A DNA stretch of 64,000 nt from NCBI GenBank assembly GCA_027306695.1, contig DAHUZH010000003.1, forward strand, positions 1 through 64,000, read 5' to 3'. The notes under the pieces were generated by a model. The model was not told the origin of the DNA. It saw nothing but the letters and a program-made list of their open reading frames with translations, and did no database searches. Both the position numbers and the translations under genes were made by a program. Positions 53,517 through 61,066 of the stretch are shown piece by piece; the first letter of the stretch is position 1, and each line of letters starts with the position of its first letter. This DNA comes from Acidobacteriaceae bacterium (GTDB taxonomy: Bacteria > Acidobacteriota > Terriglobia > Terriglobales > Acidobacteriaceae).

Positions 53517-55418
53517 CTACTTGCTCTCGGTTGATGGTGTACCGTTCGCCGACGGCTCCAGATACCACGGAACGTTGGCCACAATGATGCGCTGCGTGCC
53601 ACGCAGATAGAGCAGCGTCTTTAGCGCAGCCGCGCGTTGGTTATGCAGTACGTAAAAATACCATCGGTTTTCGACCAACTCCGGCAGCAAAACTATCAAT
53701 TGGCGGTCGGGGTTCTCCTGTTCCGTTTGAAGTATCTGGTCCAGTATTGGTCCGATGATCCGTCGTGTTGGAGATTCAATCTGGATCAGCTTTGCTTCGG
53801 GAAGTCCCGCCTGTTGCAGAGGCGTCGCGACATTTTTTTGCCATAGCGCGTTCAAATCCTGCTCACCTTCTTCCGTCTTCACATGGATGCAATACACCTC
53901 TTTGGAAAGCGAGAGGGCAAAGCGAAGCGCCTTGGCTGTGACGCGGTTCCATCCAGGAATCGGCAGCACAACGATCGGCTCGCTCAGCTTGCTGGTGTCC
54001 AGCGCACCCTTGGCCGCAACCTGGCGTCCCACCCAGCGATAGTGATGATGCACCCCCAGCATCATCAGGATAATGAGCGGAATCAAAAGTGCGGTCATCC
54101 ACGCGCCAGAGGTAAATTTCGTAACCAGCACCACGCATACCGTGATACCGGTGGCGATGGCCCCTACTCCGTTCAGCGCCAGGCTGAACTGCCAGCCTTT
54201 ACCGCGCGTGCGTCGCCAATGCTGCACCATGCCCGCCTGAGAAAGCGTAAAGGCGAGAAAGGCACCGATGGCGAACAACGGGATGAGCCTGTCGGTCACA
54301 CCACGGAAAATAATCAGCAGTAACGCTACGAAAAAGGCCAGCACATACACGCCGCCCGAATAAACCAGCCGCCGTCCACGCAGCGTAAATGCGAACGGCA
54401 AATAGCGGTCGCGCGCAATGTTATGGCACAGTCGGGGGAAATCCGCGAAGCCCGTATTGGCGGAAAGCGCCAGTACCAGCAGAATGGACGCAATGCTGAC
54501 GTAGTAAAAAACTCCGCGTCCGCTGATAGCAGCGATCAATTGCGACAGCACGCTCTGATAACCAGAACCGGAAGGATCGGTCGCCGCAATATGATATGCG
54601 GGGACCAGAAACGCAATTCCCAGCAGCAGAATTCCGAGCAATGCGATGATGATCGTCAGCGTAAGCTGCGCGGATTTTTCGTGCGGTTCCTTGAATGCGC
54701 CCACGCCATTGCTGACGGCTTCCACGCCAGTCATCGCCGTACAGCCGCTGGAAAATGCCTTCAGCAACAGCCATAAACTCAGGACTTCCGTCGCATGCCC
54801 AAGCTGCGGCGGCGCAACCACCGCGTGAGGATGACCGCCTGAGGCAATCACTTTCACCACGCCCCAGCCAATCACTCCCAGCATGCAGACGATGAATAGG
54901 TAGGTCGGCGCCATGAACGCTGCGCCCGCAGCGCGTGCTCCGCGAAGATTCATCAGCGTCAGTATGACGAGTATGCCTAGACAAAGGGACAGCGTATGCG
55001 GCTGGAGTTTCGGAAGCGCCGACACCAGCGCGCCAACGCCAGCGGAGATACCTACCGCGACTTCCAGAATGTAGTCCACCATCAGCGCGGAGCCGGCCAG
55101 CAGCCCCGGCACAGCGCCCAGATTTTCGCTCGCCACCGTGTACGAGCCTCCGCCGTTGGGGTAGGCAGCAATCGTTTGTCGATATGAGAAGTAGAGAATC
55201 GTCAACAGCGCCAGAATGGCCACCGTGATCGGCATCACGTAATGCACGCCAGCCATGCCCAGCGGAATCAGCAGCGTCAGCGCGGCTTCCGGCCCGTACG
55301 CCGCAGAACTGAGCGCATCGAGGCCGAAGATGGGAATGCCCCGAGACGCACCTATCTTTTCCGCGCGGTCTTCGTATGTGGCCAGCGGACGGCCAAAAAG
55401 TAGATCAATGATTTTCAT
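53517..55418 (-). CDS. KimA-like K+ transporter (APC superfamily)
   Basis: The 633-residue protein has twelve hydrophobic helices in residues 25-450 and a soluble C-terminal domain. Segments LSSAAYGPEAALTLL, YPNGGGSYTVASENLG, LLLKAFSSGCTAMTGVEA, SANTGFADFPRLCHNIARDRYLP and the tail IVANVPWYLE match the KimA (YdaO) family of K+/H+ symporters, known from Bacillus. There the C-terminal domain binds the inhibitor c-di-AMP. The next gene upstream (31 bp) is an MscS-related membrane protein, so the pair may balance K+ entry and solute exit. No strong ribosome site is seen, in line with translation from a shared message. A general amino-acid permease role is the alternative. Confidence 0.85.
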   Translation of the reverse strand: MKIIDLLFGRPLATYEDRAEKIGASRGIPIFGLDALSSAAYGPEAALTLLIPLGMAGVHYVMPITVAILALLTILYFSYRQTIAAYPNGGGSYTVASENLGAVPGLLAGSALMVDYILEVAVGISAGVGALVSALPKLQPHTLSLCLGILVILTLMNLRGARAAGAAFMAPTYLFIVCMLGVIGWGVVKVIASGGHPHAVVAPPQLGHATEVLSLWLLLKAFSSGCTAMTGVEAVSNGVGAFKEPHEKSAQLTLTIIIALLGILLLGIAFLVPAYHIAATDPSGSGYQSVLSQLIAAISGRGVFYYVSIASILLVLALSANTGFADFPRLCHNIARDRYLPFAFTLRGRRLVYSGGVYVLAFFVALLLIIFRGVTDRLIPLFAIGAFLAFTLSQAGMVQHWRRTRGKGWQFSLALNGVGAIATGITVCVVLVTKFTSGAWMTALLIPLIILMMLGVHHHYRWVGRQVAAKGALDTSKLSEPIVVLPIPGWNRVTAKALRFALSLSKEVYCIHVKTEEGEQDLNALWQKNVATPLQQAGLPEAKLIQIESPTRRIIGPILDQILQTEQENPDRQLIVLLPELVENRWYFYVLHNQRAAALKTLLYLRGTQRIIVANVPWYLEPSANGTPSTESK

Positions 55419-55449
55419 GAATAGGTAGTTTCATTATGGCGCGGCAAGC

Positions 55450-56148
55450 TCAAAAATGATGCACGATATCTTCCTCTTGAGATGGCTTGTTGCTTTCCCG
55501 CTCCAGCGACCGGCTCACCAGGTCTCGCGAGCCGAGGCCCACGGCCAGCGCCAACGCCAGCACGATGCCGCCGAACAGAATGCCGAAACCAAGGTCCACA
55601 ATCCCCCGTGCAATTTCCAGATGGTCCAGCACCATGGCGGCGGTGAACACCAGCACCAGCCATTTCACGCCCAAGCTCAGCAGGCGCGCGTGTTGCAGGT
55701 TCATGTTGACGCCGTTGATGAGGACGCTTCTGGAAAGAAATCTCGCAACGATGATGCCGACCAGCAGTACCACCACGGCTGCAACGATCTTGGAAAGATA
55801 GCCCACCATGTACGCCGACAGACCCGAGGCGGAGGAAGCATCGAACGCCGCGATCCCAACAAAGAGGCCGACAATAAAGGTCGCCCAGAACACAATGCGC
55901 GTCACCAGAAAGGTGGGACTGTTCGACGGCGACCAATTGGAGACGCTCGTGATGCCCCATTTTTCCACCCGTGTATCGAACTGGATTGCGATCAGAAGCC
56001 TCCGCAGGACGAGCGCCAAAAGCCATCCGATGCCCGTAAAGATCAGCAACGCCAGTACCAGCGCCAGCACTCCGGGTAGTAGCGTTGCGACCTTGAAGAT
56101 GACCCGCTCGATCGATGCTTGCAGTGCCTGCTTGACCTGTTCCCACAT
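55450..56148 (-). CDS. MscS-related/conserved TM-helix (CmpX-like) membrane protein
   Basis: This 232-residue protein has about five membrane helices and two conserved TM-helix repeats (VLALLIFTGIGWLLALVLRRLL and LVGIIVARFLSRSVLING), as found in CmpX/mechanosensitive-channel-related proteins. It ends with the pore-like glycine pattern GFGILFGGIVLALALAVGLGSRDL that resembles TM3 of MscS, but the C-terminal cytoplasmic vestibule of true MscS is missing. AAGGAG lies 7 bp before the ATG. It sits between a glycosyltransferase and kimA with gaps of 48 and 31 bp. A gating or accessory role in osmotic response is inferred. Confidence 0.82.
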   Translation of the reverse strand: MWEQVKQALQASIERVIFKVATLLPGVLALVLALLIFTGIGWLLALVLRRLLIAIQFDTRVEKWGITSVSNWSPSNSPTFLVTRIVFWATFIVGLFVGIAAFDASSASGLSAYMVGYLSKIVAAVVVLLVGIIVARFLSRSVLINGVNMNLQHARLLSLGVKWLVLVFTAAMVLDHLEIARGIVDLGFGILFGGIVLALALAVGLGSRDLVSRSLERESNKPSQEEDIVHHF

Positions 56149-56196
56149 TGCGCGCTCCTTGGTATTCTTCGACGTTCTACAACATGGTGCGACCCG

Positions 56197-57495
56197 TTAA
56201 GGATGGAACCTATCCGGCCAGCGCCAACGCGACAGTAGATAAGGTTTCTCCGCTTCATAAGCGATGGCCAGTTGCTCCACTCGTTCTTCCGCCACCGCCA
56301 TACCGGCCCGGTTCAACTCCACCGCGTAGGATGCGGCCCACCCGAGATAGAGAGGCGTGAGCGCACCGAACAGATGCGTGCGATGAATGTTGCGCAGCCG
56401 GTGGGCCAGCGCAAAGTCATATACGATGCGCGCCCACAGCGCGTCCGGCATTTGAAATTCATTCGGCGCCAACCGCGAGAGCTTCATCAGTTCCAGCAGT
56501 GTGACTGGAGGCAGGATGAGCGACCATATCTCCCGCAGGTTGCGCATGCCCAACTGGAATGCGTCCACCATGCGGCTCACATCGACCGCATCCACAGCAT
56601 CGGCGGACGTCTCCGCGTTTCCGAAGGTTGGGACATCGTGCGAACCGCGTACCCGCTGCCAGAAAGCGGCGTTGTCTTCCATGTCGGTAAACAACGGCCC
56701 CGCCAACTGCGCCAGAGCGCCGCTCAGTTCAATGCCTTCGTGGCTCTGCGGACGCTTTGCTCCCAGATATACCTGGCAGATTTTCAGGTTTTGATTTGCT
56801 GCAATGCTGGCCAGCCATAGCAGTCTGGCCTGTTGCCGCGCGGAGTCTCCTGCCGCGTTGGAGGGAATTTTTTGCAGCAGCTTGGCCGAAACCTGAAACT
56901 CGCTTCCCAGCGGATTGCGCACTCGTTGCCCATACAACACTCGCGTCAGTGGATACAGAATGCTTTTGTTCAGCAGGTCGTCGAACGGCTGCATTGTGTA
57001 GAGAGGCATCACCAGGTCGAAGCGTCCTTCCATGCCGGGGCCAAGCAGCAGCGTAAGTTTTTCTGGGGTAATAGATTTATCCTTGAATGTCGCGTCCGTT
57101 CCCAGCACGGTGCAGGCGCGCGCGCTCAGCGTGTTCGCGAGCGAGAAAATCGCTCGACTGATATTGGCGCTCGTCAGCCATGGGGTCGCGACGGGATCGG
57201 ACGCCGCCAGCGGATAGTTCACATAGCGCAGCGGATGCGCCTGCGGCGAGACACCCGCCAGGTCGCTCGGAAGTTCAGTCGGACGCTCCGCCAACTGGTC
57301 CTGCGCGGTCCCACACGGCAGTGCCAGGACGACTTCGCAGGGCGCAATAAGAAGCCGGCAAGCATCGGCAAGTTTTTTCAGCGTGGAGGAAAAAATTTCG
57401 CTGCCCAGCGCCGTCGGAATGGCGACCAGAAGATCGGTCGTGCTGGTTCCGGCGTCGTCCCGTTTCGACTCTTCCAGTATTTCCGCTTCAGCCAT
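56197..57495 (-). CDS. Putative glycosyltransferase, GT81/GpgS-like
   Basis: The 432-residue cytoplasmic protein has an N-terminal nucleotide-sugar-type fold (LLVAIPTALGSEIF). The divalent-metal motif corresponds to TDA (133-135) in VLGTDATFKDKSITPE. The segment ILYPLTRVLYGQRVRNPLGSEFQVS (about 179-203) closely resembles glucosyl-3-phosphoglycerate and mannosylglycerate synthase relatives. The helical C-terminal half (about 210-432) is not assigned. AAGG lies 6 bp before the ATG. It follows treS-mak by 47 bp and precedes the MscS-related gene by 48 bp. Making a glycosylated compatible solute is the leading guess; donor and acceptor are unknown. Confidence 0.72.
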   Translation of the reverse strand: MAEAEILEESKRDDAGTSTTDLLVAIPTALGSEIFSSTLKKLADACRLLIAPCEVVLALPCGTAQDQLAERPTELPSDLAGVSPQAHPLRYVNYPLAASDPVATPWLTSANISRAIFSLANTLSARACTVLGTDATFKDKSITPEKLTLLLGPGMEGRFDLVMPLYTMQPFDDLLNKSILYPLTRVLYGQRVRNPLGSEFQVSAKLLQKIPSNAAGDSARQQARLLWLASIAANQNLKICQVYLGAKRPQSHEGIELSGALAQLAGPLFTDMEDNAAFWQRVRGSHDVPTFGNAETSADAVDAVDVSRMVDAFQLGMRNLREIWSLILPPVTLLELMKLSRLAPNEFQMPDALWARIVYDFALAHRLRNIHRTHLFGALTPLYLGWAASYAVELNRAGMAVAEERVEQLAIAYEAEKPYLLSRWRWPDRFHP

Positions 57496-57542
57496 CGTGT
57501 GCCTTCGTCTTGTTCAGGCAGAGAAGTTTTCCATCCATAGAA

Positions 57543-60500
57543 CTATTGCAACAGGGAAGCGATTCCCATCAGCGGTATCTTCACCCAGTCGGGCCGACTG
57601 TTCAATTCATACAGCAATTCGTAAAAGGCCTTGTCCAGCAAATGGAGATTCAGCAGGTTTTGAAATTCCTTCGCATCCGAAGGGACCAGTCCACTGCCGG
57701 AGATCGTCGCGCAATAGGCATGCAGAAACTCCGCGCACGCCGACTCGTCCCACAGGCGCGCCCACGGTTCCAATCGGGCCTGGTCCTCCGACCGGCGCGA
57801 GGAGTATTTCATCAGCGCCACCCACGCCGCGTAATTGAACGAGCGCAACATTCCCGCAACGTCCTTCAACGGAGAATGTTTGGCCCGGCGAGCTGACAGC
57901 GGGCGCGCCGGTTCTCCCTCAAAATCCAGAATGACAAAGTCCGTCTTCACGCGCAGCACCTGGCCCAGATGATAGTCCCCATGGATGCGCGTACGCTGCC
58001 CCAGCGCATCGCCTGCACCCGCAGCGCTCCCATTGGCTGCGCCAAGCCCATCCAGCACGCGCGTCCGGCGGCTCAGCAAAAACGCCGCCATCTCCACCGT
58101 ATCGTCCGCCAGCAGCAACATATTTTTCTTCAACAATTCGTATGCCTGCGTCCCTTGCACATTGATCGCCGCTTGCAGGCCTTCCACATACGCCGCAGTC
58201 ATCGGCTCAGGAGAAAAAGCCTCGTTCGTTTTGGAAGACGCCAGCGCCAAGTGCATCGCCGCCGTTCTTTGTCCCAGCACGGCGGCGGCATCCAGCGCGA
58301 CCCCGGCATGGTCCAGCGCGAAGGTCGAAGCGCGCGCCTCGCAGGCGTGCGTCGCAGCTTTCGCGTGCGACCGCAATTCCTCTGCGGGGATCGTCTCCTT
58401 CACGTAGTTTTCGTAATAGCGTTCCAGTTCTTCCAGCACCCACGTCCATCCATCGCCCTGGTTGGCGACCAGCCCTTGCAGCATGCCCAGCGTGGCTGGC
58501 TGCTCATCCTCACGTACATATTCAATGGAGCCGCCGAACTGCGGAATGTTTGCAAAATGCGCTTCCTCGGTCAGGAACCGGCCAATCTCGCAGTCGGGAT
58601 TCAACCCCGGTTCTGAATGGCGGAAGAGCTTCATAATCAATCGTTCACCGAATAAAATTGAAGTATTGCTTTGCTCCACTAAACTGCGGCGTGGCGACAG
58701 CAACTTGTCGGCTGGTCCTTTCGTTTTTGCCAGCATTCGGGTCAGCGCACTGCTGCCCGCGCCCTGCATCGTTCCGTGTTGCGTGGGGAACTCCTTCGAC
58801 GTGGCGATCAGATCCAGCAATCCTTGGCACGCTACTGCGTCGAAGGTCGCGTCGTATAAAACGCCTTCTCCATTCGGAGAAAGCAGCGTCGACAGAATCG
58901 AAGCCGGAGAGTTTCCTCGAAGAGTCTGCGCCGCGCTGCCAAAGGCAATCGCAAGCGGCAAAAGATATCGGTCGGCTTTGCCGGTGTCGTATTCCACCTG
59001 CACCAGGCAGACCATCGCGCCGATGCAGTCCAGCTTGCCCCAGTCTGCCATGTGTGTGCTAAGGATCGGCGTGGATTTATTGCCGAACCAGCGCTGCCTT
59101 GGAATATAAGCCGGAAGAATCGTCTCCTCCAACTTGCGCCGGTTCGCACCCTCGAACAAACTCTTCCAGTCCGACGCATCCGCTAGCAGCAACGTTGCAC
59201 CATCCGATGGCGCGGCAGCGTCTTCGGGAGCCGGATGCAGCTCCAGCCACAAAAATCCATACGGCGCGAGGGTAACGGAATACGGCTGCTTGCTGATCGT
59301 CGGAAACTCGACATAGCCCAGCATCTCCACCGGGACCATGCCGTTGTAGTCGCCCAAATCAAGTTGCGCTGGCTGCGCGAACCGCGAAAGATTGGCGACG
59401 CACAACACAATCTCATCGCCATCTTCGCGGACATACGCCAGTACTTTGCGGTTCGATGGATTGAGAAACTTCAGCGCGCCGCGCCCGAAGACGCGAAACA
59501 GCTTGCGCAGCGCAATCAGGTTGCGCATCCAGTTCAGCAGAGAAGACGAATCGCTCTGCTGCGCCTCCACATTGATCGCTTCGTAGCCCCAAATGGGGTC
59601 CATCACCACCGGGCTGTAGAGCTTCGCCGGGACCGCGCGCGAAAATCCGGCATTGCGGTCGCCCGTCCATTGCATCGGCGTGCGTACGCCGTTGCGGTCG
59701 CCCAGATAGATGTTGTCGCCCATGCCGATCTCATCGCCGTAGTAGAGGATCGGCGTTCCCGGAAATGAAAACAAAATACTGTTCAACAGCTCAATGCGGC
59801 GGCGGTTGTTATCGAGCAGCGGCGCCAGCCTCCGCCGAATCCCAATGTTGATGCGCATGCGCGGGTCCGCGCTATACGCGAGATACATGTAATCCCGCTC
59901 CTCCTCGCTCACCATCTCCAGCGTCAGTTCATCGTGGTTGCGTAGAAACAGTCCCCACTGGCAGTTGTTGGGAATCGCAGGCGTCTGCGCCATGATGTCC
60001 GTAATCGGCAGCCGGTCTTCCTGGCGCAGCGCCATATACATGCGCGGCATCAGTGGAAAGTGGAACGCCATATGGCACTCATTGCCATCACCGAAGTAGG
60101 GGCGCACATCGGCGGGCCATTGATTGGCTTCGGCCAGAATCACGCGGCCTTCATAATGCGCGTCGATCTCCGCGCGAATCTTCTTCATCACGGCGTGTGT
60201 TTCCGGCAAGTTCTCGCAGCTTGTGCCTTCGCGCTCCACTAAATAAGGAATAGCGTCGATGCGCAGCGCGTCCACGCCCATGTCCAGCCAGAAGCGCATA
60301 ATGCGCAGCACCTCTTCCAGCACCAGCGGATTGTCGTAGTTCAGGTCGGGCTGGTGCGAGAAAAATCGGTGCCAGTAATAGGCCTTCGCCACCGGGTCCC
60401 AGGTCCAATTGGACTTTTCCGTGTCGGTAAAAATGATGCGCGCGCCTTTGTATTTTTCATCCGTGTTGCTCCACACGTAGTAGTCGCGCTCGGGCGATCC

Positions 60501-60878
60501 GGGCGGCGCGAGCCGCGCCTGCTGAAACCATGCATGCTGGTCGGATGTGTGGTTCACCACCAGCTCAATCATTACCTGCAGGCCGCGATCATGCGCCGCC
60601 TGCAGAAAGGTCTGGAAGTCCTCCAGCGTGCCGTAGCTGGGATGCACCGTCAGGTAGTCGGAAATATCGTAGCCGTCGTCGCGCAAAGGAGACGAAAAAA
60701 AAGGAAGCAGCCAGATGCAGGTAATGCCCAACTCCTGCAAATAATCGAGCTTGCCCAGCAGACCCTGAAAGTCTCCCACGCCGTCGTTGTTGGCATCGGC
60801 AAACGCTTTGACGTGGAGTTCGTATAGGATCGCGTCCTTATACCAGAGAGGGTCCGACGCACTGCCCGCTTGCTTCAA
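57543..60878 (-). CDS. Trehalose synthase/maltokinase fusion (TreS-Mak)
   Basis: This is a bifunctional protein of 1111 residues. Residues 1-555 form a GH13 trehalose synthase interconverting trehalose and maltose (YELHVKAFADANNDGVGDF, the nucleophile region RIDAIPYL near 205, ILAEANQWP near 247, FLRNHDELTLEM near 315). Residues 575-1111 form a maltokinase with IPRQRWFGNK and the kinase-like HGDYHLGQVL and ILDFEGEP motifs near 968-985. Together they turn trehalose into maltose-1-phosphate, the donor for GlgE encoded upstream. The TTG start at 60878 has AGGAG 7 bp upstream. In mycobacteria the two activities are separate proteins that associate. Confidence 0.95.
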   Translation of the reverse strand: MKQAGSASDPLWYKDAILYELHVKAFADANNDGVGDFQGLLGKLDYLQELGITCIWLLPFFSSPLRDDGYDISDYLTVHPSYGTLEDFQTFLQAAHDRGLQVMIELVVNHTSDQHAWFQQARLAPPGSPERDYYVWSNTDEKYKGARIIFTDTEKSNWTWDPVAKAYYWHRFFSHQPDLNYDNPLVLEEVLRIMRFWLDMGVDALRIDAIPYLVEREGTSCENLPETHAVMKKIRAEIDAHYEGRVILAEANQWPADVRPYFGDGNECHMAFHFPLMPRMYMALRQEDRLPITDIMAQTPAIPNNCQWGLFLRNHDELTLEMVSEEERDYMYLAYSADPRMRINIGIRRRLAPLLDNNRRRIELLNSILFSFPGTPILYYGDEIGMGDNIYLGDRNGVRTPMQWTGDRNAGFSRAVPAKLYSPVVMDPIWGYEAINVEAQQSDSSSLLNWMRNLIALRKLFRVFGRGALKFLNPSNRKVLAYVREDGDEIVLCVANLSRFAQPAQLDLGDYNGMVPVEMLGYVEFPTISKQPYSVTLAPYGFLWLELHPAPEDAAAPSDGATLLLADASDWKSLFEGANRRKLEETILPAYIPRQRWFGNKSTPILSTHMADWGKLDCIGAMVCLVQVEYDTGKADRYLLPLAIAFGSAAQTLRGNSPASILSTLLSPNGEGVLYDATFDAVACQGLLDLIATSKEFPTQHGTMQGAGSSALTRMLAKTKGPADKLLSPRRSLVEQSNTSILFGERLIMKLFRHSEPGLNPDCEIGRFLTEEAHFANIPQFGGSIEYVREDEQPATLGMLQGLVANQGDGWTWVLEELERYYENYVKETIPAEELRSHAKAATHACEARASTFALDHAGVALDAAAVLGQRTAAMHLALASSKTNEAFSPEPMTAAYVEGLQAAINVQGTQAYELLKKNMLLLADDTVEMAAFLLSRRTRVLDGLGAANGSAAGAGDALGQRTRIHGDYHLGQVLRVKTDFVILDFEGEPARPLSARRAKHSPLKDVAGMLRSFNYAAWVALMKYSSRRSEDQARLEPWARLWDESACAEFLHAYCATISGSGLVPSDAKEFQNLLNLHLLDKAFYELLYELNSRPDWVKIPLMGIASLLQ

Positions 60879-60926
60879 ATCGTTACTCCTAATGGCCTGA
60901 TATGCGCACTTTGAAGTTGCTTTAGC

Positions 60927-61010
60927 ATGTGAATCTTTTATTCATCACAAAAACTTGTCATCCCGACCGAAGTCCGCAGCAGCGGACAAAGTGGAGGGAC
61001 CTGCGTTTCT
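60927..61010 (+). repeat. Dispersed intergenic repeat R2, copy 4
   Basis: TGTGAATCTTTTATTCATCACA is followed by CTTGTCATCCCGACCGAAG, a GTCCGC...GCGGAC inverted pair, and AGTGGAGGGACCTGCGTTTC. It is the fullest copy of R2 and occupies most of the 188-bp gap between glgE and treS-mak. Confidence 0.8.
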
Positions 61011-61066
61011 TCTTTTCGCTCCCACTCGCCAGCTTGTTTCTGTAAACGTATGCATGATTCACATCC

